A stretch of 32,129 nucleotides of DNA from a virus, in IMG/VR virus record IMGVR_UViG_3300023184_000358, positions 1-32,129 of that record; one strand, written 5' to 3'. Of this stretch, positions 8,256-16,064 are shown in pieces. The notes beneath the pieces were generated by a model, which did no database searches, was not told the origin of the DNA, and saw nothing but the letters and a program-made list of their open reading frames with translations. The position numbers and the translations under genes are program-made. Each line of letters starts with the position of its first letter. Position 1 is the first letter of the stretch.

Positions 8256-8695
8256 AATTCAGCAAGAATTTGATTTTTTCGTGCTTCAGGAAGGTCGGGG
8301 TGAATTACTGCAACACGTCCTCCGCGACGGATTAACACGGCGGGCTTGAGCGTTTTGATCCACGTCTTCATCTTGGCGCCGTTGTCGCGGAATAGGCGCA
8401 TATAGCTGATCGGGTGGTCTGGGTTCTCCGCGCACCAGGTTGCTGACATCCAGCGTCTGCGAAATTCGGCAAACGTCACCGACTCGGATCCAAACGTCAC
8501 CGGCACATCTCCATCCACGCACCAGGTGACGGTTTGCCTGGGGCCGTCGTGCGTATCTTCAACAGTCCATGCGTAAGGATCTTCTTTTAGGAGTTGGCCT
8601 CCACAGGTAAACCAAGCGCCAACAATGTCGGTGTTTGGGGATTTTAACGGCGGGAGGTTGTCCCGCATGAATTCAATGGTCTGTCCGACGTGCAT
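8252..8695 (-). CDS. Tail-region protein of unknown function
   Basis: 147 residues: MHVGQTIEFMRDNLPPLKSP at the start, a Trp/Cys-rich centre (AWFTCGGQLLKEDPYAWTVE, RWMSATWCAENPDHPISYM) and a basic end (LIRRGGRVAVIHPDLPEARK). Its stop overlaps the start of the G-like chaperone (ATGA). I do not recognise the family. Position between tube-like proteins and chaperones suggests a structural or assembly role. Confidence 0.62.
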   Translation of the reverse strand: MHVGQTIEFMRDNLPPLKSPNTDIVGAWFTCGGQLLKEDPYAWTVEDTHDGPRQTVTWCVDGDVPVTFGSESVTFAEFRRRWMSATWCAENPDHPISYMRLFRDNGAKMKTWIKTLKPAVLIRRGGRVAVIHPDLPEARKNQILAEL

Positions 8696-8713
8696 AATAT
8701 TTCAAACTGCGGG

Positions 8714-9019
8714 TTAAGTTGCGTGTGGGTAAGCTGTTCCAGAATAGGAAAACCCAACCCAATCGTCATTGGTTTCTGTAAGCGTTACGTTTGTGATAAT
8801 AATTTTGCCCGTTGCTCCTGTAGGCGCCCCATCAGCTCCACCAATGGTGACGGGACTTGTGCCTTTGCCCTTAACCGAAAAAGTATAGGAATCGTCCACG
8901 GAGCGAACAGCGGAATGCGTTCCAGTTGAGGTGATTAGCTGTTTAATCTCTGCTTTATGTTCGAGATCAACGCTTTCAATTAAATCACCCGTGATTTTTG
9001 TGATGCCAAAAGTGCTCAT
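8714..9019 (-). CDS. Small tail tube-like protein, second paralogue
   Basis: 101 residues. It aligns with its upstream neighbour at 9025-9324: AEIKQLITSTG against ATIKNATGQ, FSVKGKG against VSVKTKG, and TETNDDW against SETNDDF near the C-terminus. Beta-rich with an acidic C-terminal loop, and in the lambda V (tube) position just before the chaperones. The leader is TAATTTTTATG with no SD. A tube or tube-initiator role is inferred from position and fold type only. Confidence 0.65.
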   Translation of the reverse strand: MSTFGITKITGDLIESVDLEHKAEIKQLITSTGTHSAVRSVDDSYTFSVKGKGTSPVTIGGADGAPTGATGKIIITNVTLTETNDDWVGFSYSGTAYPHAT

Positions 9020-9024
9020 AAAAA

Positions 9025-9324
9025 TTATGCGTAAAGGCTTCCGGTGACTTCAGAGGTTCCAAAGTCATCGTTGGTTTCCGAGTATTTTGACGAGGTAATT
9101 GTCATTCCAGAAAAGTCGCCAATTGCGATGGTCGACAATGTTGCGCTGCCTTTAGTTTTTACGCTTACAGTTTGAAGTGTGCGCGGCTTTTTGATTGCCT
9201 CCACAATTTGCCCCGTGGCGTTTTTAATAGTAGCAACCTCCACGTCTGTAGAGCTTTCTGAACTTTGAACGTAACCAGTAGGAGCTGAGACTCCGAATGT
9301 GTCTGCGACACCGAATGCGGGCAT
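9025..9324 (-). CDS. Small tail tube-like protein, first paralogue
   Basis: 99 residues (MPAFGVADTFGVSAPTGYVQ at the start, SETNDDFGTSEVTGSLYA at the end). Mostly beta strands, paralogous to the following gene, which points to local gene duplication. At about 100 residues each, both are far shorter than lambda V (246). Together they may build the tube, or one may be an initiator or connector. It follows the tail terminator-like gene. Confidence 0.65.
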   Translation of the reverse strand: MPAFGVADTFGVSAPTGYVQSSESSTDVEVATIKNATGQIVEAIKKPRTLQTVSVKTKGSATLSTIAIGDFSGMTITSSKYSETNDDFGTSEVTGSLYA

Positions 9325-9330
9325 AAAGAA

Positions 9331-9714
9331 TTATGGTTTTGGGCCGTAGCCGATTGTGGATGTGAGCGTCGTAGACCAGTGGCGCTCGGTGTTGTTTCCG
9401 TCTGAAGATTTGGAAATAATTCCGTAAAGTTGCACGGCATCAGAGTCGATTTCGATGTTTGTCAAAAAATCTGAAACCTCTTTTACAAATGCAATGTGTT
9501 GCGCAACCGTTGAGTCATCAGCCTGTTGCGCCACAGCGACGGAAAGCTGCCCTGTCCACAGCGGCGAGTTGAGCAGCGAGTTGCCTTTTAAGTCGAGGAT
9601 GATGCAAGGCATTGTGATCCGCTCGTTATCATGCGGCAGGCCCACAAAGGTCGTTGGGAAAGCGTCTTGCAAACTGTTGCGAATGGCATCGCACATCGCC
9701 AAATCAAGGCTCAT
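9331..9714 (-). CDS. Tail terminator / minor tail protein U-like
   Basis: 127 residues from ATG 9714 (MSLDLAMCDAIRNSLQDAFP). An upstream in-frame ATG at 9744 lies inside the previous gene, while 9714 overlaps that gene's stop as ATGA. The middle (TMPCIILDLKGNSLLNSPLW) and the end (ERHWSTTLTSTIGYGPKP) show the alternating strand pattern of small tail terminators. Length and position (after the head-tail joiner, before the tube) match lambda U (131 residues). The family assignment is inference. Confidence 0.65.
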   Translation of the reverse strand: MSLDLAMCDAIRNSLQDAFPTTFVGLPHDNERITMPCIILDLKGNSLLNSPLWTGQLSVAVAQQADDSTVAQHIAFVKEVSDFLTNIEIDSDAVQLYGIISKSSDGNNTERHWSTTLTSTIGYGPKP

Positions 9715-10010
9715 CGTGACACATCCTCCAAGTAAAGAGTCCACGAAACAGGATGTTCAGCGGTGCGCACGATGCGAAGCGGAGTCCCGGCGATTGTCAA
9801 TTTGTCGCCCTTCACCGGCACAGGAAATCCGCGTTTCTGAATTGTGATCGAGCAAGTGCAGTATGTCGCAAAGCCCCCAGCCTCAAGGATTTCGTGCGTG
9901 TCCGTCTGATTGATAACACCACGCCACGTCTGCCCCTGGTAAACAAACTCTTCGCCCATAATGGCTAAAGCTTGGTCTGTGGCGTCTGCGGCTATGGTAA
10001 ACCAGTTCAT
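9711..10010 (-). CDS. Head-tail joining protein (FII-like)
   Basis: 99 residues. The sequence MNWFTIAADATDQALAIMGE followed by beta strands (FVYQGQTWRGVINQ, GDKLTIAGTPLRIVRTAEHP) matches the pattern of lambda FII-type joining proteins. The position between small post-capsid genes and the U-like terminator is as in lambda. The ATG overlaps the stop of the preceding small gene. Such proteins cap the portal/connector stack and receive the tail. Confidence 0.68.
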   Translation of the reverse strand: MNWFTIAADATDQALAIMGEEFVYQGQTWRGVINQTDTHEILEAGGFATYCTCSITIQKRGFPVPVKGDKLTIAGTPLRIVRTAEHPVSWTLYLEDVSR

Positions 10011-10204
10011 TTTTTGGACTTTGCAGCGGGCGGTTCACTCTTCTGAATTTTGATTCGCTTCTCGCGGTCGGGCCGCGTTAGGCAAAACACCTTGATGATG
10101 CCAGGCTCGTTGTAGGCCTTGTACGCTTTAATGGCCGCGTCGTAATCGTCGCCGATGTAAACGATTTCGAGATCCCTTGTAACAACTGTAAGTTTTTGAG
10201 ACAT
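10007..10204 (-). CDS. Small head-region protein
   Basis: 65 residues from ATG 10204 (MSQKLTVVTRDLEIVYIGDD), the first ATG after the capsid-gene hairpin. The N-terminal half looks like a beta-alpha unit with YDAAIKAYKAYNEPG. The C-terminus is Lys-rich (KRIKIQKSEPPAAKSKK). It occupies the position of lambda FI, but no family is recognisable. It overlaps the following gene by 4 bases. Confidence 0.6.
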   Translation of the reverse strand: MSQKLTVVTRDLEIVYIGDDYDAAIKAYKAYNEPGIIKVFCLTRPDREKRIKIQKSEPPAAKSKK

Positions 10205-10219
10205 AGTTAGATAGACAAA

Positions 10220-10249
10220 GGGAGAGGCGAGCAAACGCCCACCTCTCCC
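10220..10249 (-). terminator. Strong hairpin after the capsid gene, weak T tract
   Basis: Between the capsid stop (10265) and the next ATG (10204) the minus strand folds into a stem of 13 pairs, two of them G-U. Bases 10249-10237 pair with 10232-10220 around a GTTT loop. Only TTT follows, so this is more likely a partial terminator or 3'-protecting hairpin for capsid mRNA than a full stop. Confidence 0.6.
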
Positions 10250-10264
10250 CGTGTGAGTGGTTGT

Positions 10265-11143
10265 TTATTCAGCAACGATGCGCACGCCAGCTTCTACGCG
10301 GCCCGCAGTGGCTCCAAACAGCACGCCCATGCTGTAAACCAATTCTCCGGCGTTCACGTCGTAAAAACGGCGCATCTGCACAGGAAGGTTTAGCCCTGGA
10401 ACAAGGACGTCAGCAACCTCAGCACCCATCTGCTGGGCGCCATCAGCGTTGACGCGACGGGAAGCAAGGAGCAACGCGGATTTGTGGAAAACAAAGCCAC
10501 CCAAGCCCTGGCCGTTTGCATCGCACTCGGTGGATTCGTAAACGTCAAACCCAGCGACGCGAGGGATAAACCCTTCGCCCTTTTCAGGGATGAAGCCAGG
10601 AAACTCAGCCGTGTTTAGGGACTTAAGCAAGCTGGCAAAATAAGTTGGATTGAGCAGTACGGCGCGGCCTTCTTGCGGCATTCCCTGCGTGTTCAAACGA
10701 GCGCGAAGATCAGCAAGATCCGAGCGATCAAAGTTGGCAGCATTAATGCCAACCGAATTGAAGTTACTGGAGGTCACCAGATTCCAAATCGTTCCGAATA
10801 CGGACTGACCGACTGCGGTCAACGCGGGAGCAATAAATAGGTCGTTGAGGTTGATCGAGGACTTGGAACGCTCCAAATCATTGAACCCGTAGCAAAAACC
10901 AGGGTAATTGCTGAGGGTGATGGTTTTAGCAACCGTTTCAACGCCAGTCCGAATAAAGCCAAGGCTCAGATCCTGAGCGGTAACGTTTACGGGATAGCGA
11001 GTTGTGATGCTTGCTCCACGGTCTGCGATTTCGGCGGAGAAATCCGTCGTGCACGCGCCGAGGCTGGCAAACAAAGCTTTTAGGGAATCCAGCGACGCCA
11101 TGGCGATCGCTGAGAGGTTTACACCGGCAATGGTATTGGACAT
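10265..11143 (-). CDS. Major capsid protein (candidate)
   Basis: 292 residues, MSNTIAGVNLSAIAMASLDS at the start. It has the features expected of a coat protein: TTRYPVNVTAQDLSLG, FGTIWNLVTSSNF, RAVLLNPTYFASLLKSL, VAGFDVYEST (a typical capsid phrase), GGFVFHKSALLLASR and a C-terminal YSMGVLFGATAGRVEAGVRI. It follows portal, protease and a coiled-coil scaffold-like protein in canonical order. Terminator-like hairpins on both sides suggest separately tuned expression. I call it HK97-fold by inference; sequence alone does not prove it. Confidence 0.82.
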   Translation of the reverse strand: MSNTIAGVNLSAIAMASLDSLKALFASLGACTTDFSAEIADRGASITTRYPVNVTAQDLSLGFIRTGVETVAKTITLSNYPGFCYGFNDLERSKSSINLNDLFIAPALTAVGQSVFGTIWNLVTSSNFNSVGINAANFDRSDLADLRARLNTQGMPQEGRAVLLNPTYFASLLKSLNTAEFPGFIPEKGEGFIPRVAGFDVYESTECDANGQGLGGFVFHKSALLLASRRVNADGAQQMGAEVADVLVPGLNLPVQMRRFYDVNAGELVYSMGVLFGATAGRVEAGVRIVAE

Positions 11144-11169
11144 AAGGACTTAGAAAAGTAGGGGTTGAG

Positions 11170-11568
11170 TTATTTGGTGAGAGTAGCGCGATGTTTTGCG
11201 TAAAATGAATTTCGGTCTTCAAGGGGAAGCGTATTGAACTCGGCCCATAGTTCCTCAGAGCTTTTTGCTTGAGCGGCATCAGGAACGATTGACACAGGAG
11301 CGACGCCGATGTTGGCGACGATTGCGTTGGCACGTTCGGAGGCGGTGAGTTTCTCGGCTTCGAGGGCAGCAATCACTGCGGCTTGATCGGCGGCAGCCAT
11401 TGAAGCGGCAGCCAGCGAAGCGGCTAGCTCTTGGTGTTTGTCGGTCAGCGCGTTGAGTGCGTTGAGCGTGGTCGCGTGTTCAGCGGCGAGGATTTCGAGC
11501 GCCTGCGCATCAGCACGGGCAGCGTTGAGCGCCTCCAGCGCGGAAGCAAGGGTATCGGGTTGATCCAT
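11170..11568 (-). CDS. Scaffold-like coiled-coil protein
   Basis: 132 residues, almost entirely Ala/Glu-rich helix from residue 5 to 85 (ALEALNAARADAQALEILAA; AALEAEKLTASERANAIVAN). A linker follows, then a compact C-terminal helix pair (ELWAEFNTLPLEDRNSFYAK). Small acidic coiled-coil proteins just before the capsid gene normally act as internal scaffolds, with the C-terminal domain contacting coat subunits. It may also be cleaved by the S49 protease. It begins 17 bases beyond the T run of a strong terminator. Confidence 0.72.
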   Translation of the reverse strand: MDQPDTLASALEALNAARADAQALEILAAEHATTLNALNALTDKHQELAASLAAASMAAADQAAVIAALEAEKLTASERANAIVANIGVAPVSIVPDAAQAKSSEELWAEFNTLPLEDRNSFYAKHRATLTK

Positions 11569-11585
11569 ACCTATGGACCCCGTGT

Positions 11586-11623
11586 AAAAAAAACACCCGC
11601 CTGGCGGTTAAACCAGACGGGTG
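11586..11623 (-). terminator. Rho-independent terminator between head protease and scaffold genes
   Basis: On the minus strand CACCCGTCTGG (11623-11613) pairs with CCAGGCGGGTG (11604-11594): 11 pairs with one G-U, and an 8-base loop. Eight T residues (11593-11586) follow directly. This is a textbook intrinsic terminator placed inside the head gene cluster. Confidence 0.88.
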
Positions 11624-11643
11624 AACGATGAAACAAACGAACA

Positions 11644-12465
11644 CTAAATCAATGAAACGAGACGGTCGTAAGCTAACTGCTCTGCCCCGATTTTGTCAAT
11701 AAGCTTATTCTGAAGCGCGCGTCCAGCCAAAAAACACTGTCCGCGCATTGCGCTCGCAGGCACATTACGGTTGCGCAAAACGTTGTCGCGGAAAAGGTTA
11801 AACGAGTCTTGGACATATTCAGCAAGAGACGCGTTTTGCGCTGCCGTTAAGCTTGGACCCATCATCGCTCCTTTGAGATCGCCCTCGGAATTAGTTATTG
11901 GCGCCCACATCATGCCCTCCTCGGCCCACATTGCGCCGTTGTCCACCCAAGGGATGATCGCGCCAATGCTGCCAACCGTGGCGCTTGGCGACGCCCAAAT
12001 TTCGCGGCAACTCGCGGCAATGTTGTACGCCGCAGAGCACGCCATCCCGTCGGTGAATGCCAGCGTGGGAACCTTGCGGGAAATCAGTTGGAGTTGGTCG
12101 GCGATCTCCGAATTGCCAGTACAAGCACCCCCAGGAGAATCAATCTCCAGCCAAATGCCGCGCACGTTTGCGGCCATTGCGGCTTCAAGTTCGTCTTCGA
12201 TGTCTTCATAATCGGTCGCGCCACAGCATTTTTCGATTGCGGAAATTCCTTTTGCCAGCGTGCCACAGATTTCGATGTGAGCGATTCCGTTGGGGTCAAT
12301 TGTCATTGCCTCCCGCTGCTCGGCGTACATGCTCATGTCCGGCATCTCATCGTCATCCATGCGCGTGAGCCGGGCTTGGACAAGGCGATGGACGGCATCA
12401 AACCCACCGGCGGTAATGAACCAGGGTTGATGGTAAACGCGGGAGAGAATGCGGGAGAAGCTCAT
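11644..12465 (-). CDS. S49 (SppA/ClpP-fold) head maturation protease
   Basis: 273 residues. Fold motifs are clear: IWLEIDSPGGACTGNSE (residues 104-120), the nucleophile loop FTDGMACSAAYNIAASC with Ser144, and SATVGSIGAII (161-171). A lysine at about 198 (EGDLKGA) is in position for the catalytic dyad used by S49 peptidases such as lambda C. It lies between portal and scaffold, as lambda C does, and probably trims portal, scaffold or coat during head maturation. No in-frame scaffold domain is fused to it, unlike lambda C/Nu3; scaffolding appears to be supplied by the separate gene after the terminator. The ATG overlaps the portal stop. Confidence 0.9.
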   Translation of the reverse strand: MSFSRILSRVYHQPWFITAGGFDAVHRLVQARLTRMDDDEMPDMSMYAEQREAMTIDPNGIAHIEICGTLAKGISAIEKCCGATDYEDIEDELEAAMAANVRGIWLEIDSPGGACTGNSEIADQLQLISRKVPTLAFTDGMACSAAYNIAASCREIWASPSATVGSIGAIIPWVDNGAMWAEEGMMWAPITNSEGDLKGAMMGPSLTAAQNASLAEYVQDSFNLFRDNVLRNRNVPASAMRGQCFLAGRALQNKLIDKIGAEQLAYDRLVSLI

Positions 12466-13970
12466 GGGTTTTGAGTAGGCGCCACCATATCGGCCGGCTG
12501 CCCGTTAGGGGTGAGAGTTCCGAATACAGAACGCGGGAGCCCACTGCGAGCCATGCGAGCGCGGATGTTGTTTTCCTCGGCCTCAATTTGGTCGAGGTGC
12601 TCGTCAAGCGTTACCCCGCCGGATCCGAGAATGTCAGTCATCGAGCGCATCCCAGCGCGGAAGGATTCAATCGCATCTCGGGAAGCATAGCCAGAGTCAG
12701 CGGTGAGCTGCGGAGGTGCCGTGAATTTGAATTGATACGCACCTCCACGCTCTGCGTCGCTTCCTTTGTACGGCGGAAGCAGTCCCAGCTTGATGGCGTT
12801 GGCGACCGCAAATGCGCAACGACGTTTGCAGTATTGCGATAGATACTGGTGCCGGTCGCTAATGGCGCGGTTTGCGAGTTCAAGCATGATGCGGACGCTG
12901 GCGCCCCCAAGTTTGCTCATATCCCATCCCAGTTCAGGAGGCCATCCCATTGCAAGTAGGGCGTCGCGGATGATGCGTTCTTGCAAACGATCCTGCGCCT
13001 CGGAGGGCACTTCGGATTTGAGTTGGCTGATTTTGGATCCAGAACCTGCGCGGAAATACTGGACGTTTCCACCCTGCATCTGCTCCATTCGGATGCCAGT
13101 GACGTCGTTTGCGGCGGCGTTGGTATCGAGCGCGTAAGCGGGATCGCTCGGATCCGCAAGCCCCGTTTCAGTCTCCATGATTAGCGAGATCTTTGCAGCA
13201 GCATTGCTAGCAAATCGAATGTCGTCGCCCAGTTCTTTCAGCGAGCGAAGCCCCAGGATGGCCGGCGCAAGCCCAGAGATCCCGCGTACTTGGCCGATCT
13301 CGCGCCGGTCGCAGGTCATCATTGCAGCCTGGGCGGAGATGTCGCGGTCTTGGTCAGCGGTCTCGCCCATGACGCGATAGGCAATTGCTCGGCCAGCCGC
13401 GTTTAAGATCACGCCGTTTTCCATCCTGTGCCCTGCGTAGGGCCCATCTTTTACGGTCGCACTGTCAGCATCCCTTGATCCAATCTGATGCCACGGCACA
13501 ATCTGAAGTTGCGGAAATCCGTTTTTTGAAAGTGTGCAGATTGTCAGACAATCTCCGTCGCGATCAATAGCAACCGACTCAAGGAAAAGCGCATCCCACC
13601 AGCTTGACCCGTCGGTGTAAGCGATCTGAAACCAGTCGTTAAGCCAGGCTTCAGCAAGTTTACCCCAAGCTTTGTCCTCGCCAGTGTAGATTGGCCGCAT
13701 TGCCTTCCCCACCGTGAGCATTGCCCGCTGGTCGATAGCACTGTTAACCAACCCCACATTCCAATAAAGCTTCCGAGCCATGGAGGTGAGCGTGCGCCAC
13801 TCCCCAACAGGGAGTTCCTTTGCCATGCTCTGTGTATGGTTTTGGTAAAACGGACGCTGTCCCCACGCGCCGCCTTCGATAAGTCTTTGGCGGCGATAGA
13901 CTTCGTACTCGCTCTTGACTTGCGGCACGTCTGATTTAAAAAACGATTTGAAACGGGAAAGCAGGCTCAT
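12462..13970 (-). CDS. Portal protein, lambda family
   Basis: 502 residues from ATG 13970 (MSLLSRFKSFFKSDVPQVKS); the ATG overlaps the preceding stop (ATGA). Lambda-family portal landmarks are present: KLYWNVGLVNSAIDQRAMLT, WDALFLESVAIDRDGDCLTI, LQIVPWHQIGSRDADSATVK, VRGISGLAPAILGLRSLKEL, LLAMGWPPELGWDMSKLGGA. The portal dodecamer forms the DNA entry channel at one capsid vertex and docks the terminase. Length is close to lambda B (533). Confidence 0.92.
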   Translation of the reverse strand: MSLLSRFKSFFKSDVPQVKSEYEVYRRQRLIEGGAWGQRPFYQNHTQSMAKELPVGEWRTLTSMARKLYWNVGLVNSAIDQRAMLTVGKAMRPIYTGEDKAWGKLAEAWLNDWFQIAYTDGSSWWDALFLESVAIDRDGDCLTICTLSKNGFPQLQIVPWHQIGSRDADSATVKDGPYAGHRMENGVILNAAGRAIAYRVMGETADQDRDISAQAAMMTCDRREIGQVRGISGLAPAILGLRSLKELGDDIRFASNAAAKISLIMETETGLADPSDPAYALDTNAAANDVTGIRMEQMQGGNVQYFRAGSGSKISQLKSEVPSEAQDRLQERIIRDALLAMGWPPELGWDMSKLGGASVRIMLELANRAISDRHQYLSQYCKRRCAFAVANAIKLGLLPPYKGSDAERGGAYQFKFTAPPQLTADSGYASRDAIESFRAGMRSMTDILGSGGVTLDEHLDQIEAEENNIRARMARSGLPRSVFGTLTPNGQPADMVAPTQNP

Positions 13971-14233
13971 GCAAAACGAATTGTGGTGCGCGTAATAGGA
14001 GCGCAGACGCCTGTCTCTTTGTAGCTGATCGCAAGCTGAACGTGCTGAAGCGTGTCCAGGCAACTCATGCCCGATGTAAACGTGAAGCTGGAACCATTGA
14101 CGGTTGATGCACTTAGGTAACCGCCTTGGCCCGAGATCACCTTATCCAGCAACTCGTCCCTGAGTGCGCGGAGTTCCATCAAGTCGCGCGAAAGAAACGC
14201 TTTGAGAATGAGTTGAGGAATCGCGGAGGCCAT
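13967..14233 (-). CDS. gpW-like head-tail joining protein
   Basis: 88 residues. Position between terminase and portal, size, and an N-terminal helical region (LELR-type phrase LMELRALRDELLDKVISGQG) fit lambda W (68 residues) and its relatives. The second half has strands (STVNGSSFTFTSGMSCLDTL). W-type proteins seal the connector after packaging. It is the first gene after the terminator that follows the large terminase. The assignment rests on context and size. Confidence 0.65.
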   Translation of the reverse strand: MASAIPQLILKAFLSRDLMELRALRDELLDKVISGQGGYLSASTVNGSSFTFTSGMSCLDTLQHVQLAISYKETGVCAPITRTTIRFA

Positions 14234-14252
14234 TACTTAAAGGCAGTTGTGT

Positions 14253-14294
14253 AAAAAAACTAAGCCCTCGCATCCCGGGGAGGAACACAAGGGC
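14253..14294 (-). terminator. Terminator-like hairpin after the large terminase gene
   Basis: Minus-strand bases 14294-14264 fold into 13 consecutive pairs (four G-U) with a five-base loop. They are followed by TTAG and a run of seven T (14259-14253). It lies in the 88-base gap between the large terminase stop and the gpW-like gene, so terminase and head transcription can be uncoupled here. Confidence 0.72.
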
Positions 14295-14321
14295 AAAGAG
14301 CTCTGATCAGCTTTTCTTAGA

Positions 14322-16064
14322 TTATGCTCCGTCTTCCTCTGCGTCAACTACCGTCTCGCGTAATAATCCAAGCATCAGCGCCACCGCCGTCACCATTGCT
14401 TCGCAATCCCCCATGTGATTGTCTCGATGGATCCGAACGTAACGCCGTTGGATCGTTTTTGTAAATTTATCAACTACTTCCCGTTTAGCCTCGGCAACAA
14501 TTTGTTTAAGGTAATCTTTTGGCGTATCTAGCCCATATTCCCAAACTGGTGATCCCATTGCCCGCAACTGTGCAAACCGATCCTTAACTCCTTCATTAGC
14601 CCAAAAGATATACCTGGCTCGCCCTCCCGTTGGAGCTGCGGCGTCCTTTACGGGCGAATAAAGCTTATCCACCATTTTGTTTCCGACTGAATGCTGAAAC
14701 GATTTGCGGCCGGATCCATGCAGAGCCGTCCAATTCCATCGAGCACAACAAGCGTAGGTCAACCCTGTGTCGTACTGCGCATCCATAAAAACCAGTTTGT
14801 CGTGGACTTTTAGCCGTTGCTGAATCTGCCGGAGCTGCTCCTCAGTTAGTACTTTTCCGCACCAAATCAAGCGGCTGGATCCATCAGACCGCCACGCTCG
14901 GCATACTGCCCAAAAGTGATCCCGTTGCCGGTCAACTGCCATCAATCGCTTGGCCTCTCCGTCAATAGGTTGACCATCTCCATGATCTGCCAAGTGATAA
15001 TCCCCTGCCGTTAGATTGATTTCGGGCGACTCCTGCTCATCACTCCATGATTGCGCCAATCGTTTTTGGCGAAATTGCTTCAGCGGTTCCGTATTTCCCC
15101 GCCGTTTTTCTTCATTGGCTTTAAGCCACTCAACCACCATGTCAGCCCAAGCAATCCACCAAACGCTTTGTGCCGACCACGTAAACGACACGTTGCCAGC
15201 GATAGGCTGGGCGCCGTGCTCAACCTCATAGCGCCCCCTGCTAGCCATCCCTCGCCTACCCTGAGTCGTGTCCAGCGTGGCGTGCCCACAGAGCGGGCAT
15301 TCATGCCGTACCGATGCCATGACGCCTGCCCAGTTCCATTCGTTTTTCTCGTCGCGGATCTCATCGTATTTTATCGAGGTCCACAGATATTTATGCCAGT
15401 CCCCGCAGCTTTCGCATTCGGTGCCCCATTCGTGGACTACGCCGCTGTGAAACTCACGGTCAAAATCATCGCCGGTTTTGCTGCCTTGCGACACCAAGAT
15501 GGTCTTGCGGTTCCACCGACAATGGTGGCGTTTCTTTAGTTCATCCACCAGCCCTGGCGCCCAGCGCCAGCATTCATCGCCGTAGCAATAGCGCATCGAC
15601 TTTTCCTGCAAGGAACTCATATTTGCGCCACTCATAAACAAAGCCATGTGTGGGAACATGATGGCGGTCTTCCTCTTTTGGTGCCGATCATGCGGAAACA
15701 GCCGAGCCACTGGAGGGCAGGATTCAAGAATTGGCATCAATCGCGACTCGGCCCATTCCTTGGTCGTCTCATCGGTCTGGCCGACTAACATCATTGGCCC
15801 AGGCTGCTGGGCCACGACCCACGGAACGACCAACTCCAGCAACGTTGTCTTTCCTCCGCCCGTCGGCGCCCGGGCAACGATTTGCTTGATCCGGTCGTCG
15901 CAGACTGCGCGAAAAATGTCATTAAGCCAGGGAGCGTTGTCCCGCTGAAACCGTGTCGAGCGCGCCGAGTGCGGCAGCCGGACGTGCTCCGCTAGCCAAT
16001 CCAGCGGGTCGCCCTGGTAGCTGGTGACAATGCCAGCCGCGACCCCATCACTAAGTGGATTCAT
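14322..16064 (-). CDS. Terminase large subunit, GpA family
   Basis: 580 residues. The Walker A motif is at residues 66-73 (APTGGGKT) and a Walker B-like segment is MRYCYGDEC. Two Cys pairs (CESCGDW and CPLCGH) form the zinc-finger-like insert typical of lambda GpA-type terminases. C-terminal nuclease candidates are MAVDRQRDHFW, FMDAQYD and MGDCEAM. It powers DNA packaging and cuts the concatemer, docking on the portal. The start overlaps the small subunit stop by 14 bases. GpA-type enzymes often cut at specific cos sites, but no cos site can be identified by eye. Confidence 0.93.
   Translation of the reverse strand: MNPLSDGVAAGIVTSYQGDPLDWLAEHVRLPHSARSTRFQRDNAPWLNDIFRAVCDDRIKQIVARAPTGGGKTTLLELVVPWVVAQQPGPMMLVGQTDETTKEWAESRLMPILESCPPVARLFPHDRHQKRKTAIMFPHMALFMSGANMSSLQEKSMRYCYGDECWRWAPGLVDELKKRHHCRWNRKTILVSQGSKTGDDFDREFHSGVVHEWGTECESCGDWHKYLWTSIKYDEIRDEKNEWNWAGVMASVRHECPLCGHATLDTTQGRRGMASRGRYEVEHGAQPIAGNVSFTWSAQSVWWIAWADMVVEWLKANEEKRRGNTEPLKQFRQKRLAQSWSDEQESPEINLTAGDYHLADHGDGQPIDGEAKRLMAVDRQRDHFWAVCRAWRSDGSSRLIWCGKVLTEEQLRQIQQRLKVHDKLVFMDAQYDTGLTYACCARWNWTALHGSGRKSFQHSVGNKMVDKLYSPVKDAAAPTGGRARYIFWANEGVKDRFAQLRAMGSPVWEYGLDTPKDYLKQIVAEAKREVVDKFTKTIQRRYVRIHRDNHMGDCEAMVTAVALMLGLLRETVVDAEEDGA

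Noticed and set aside
15051-15539. 162-residue open frame on the plus strand inside the large terminase gene
   Set aside because: It is antisense to a well-supported terminase with conserved motifs and shows no domain of its own. Several similar plus-strand frames (for example 5977-6453, 18147-18665 and 598-1041) are also shadows of minus-strand genes.
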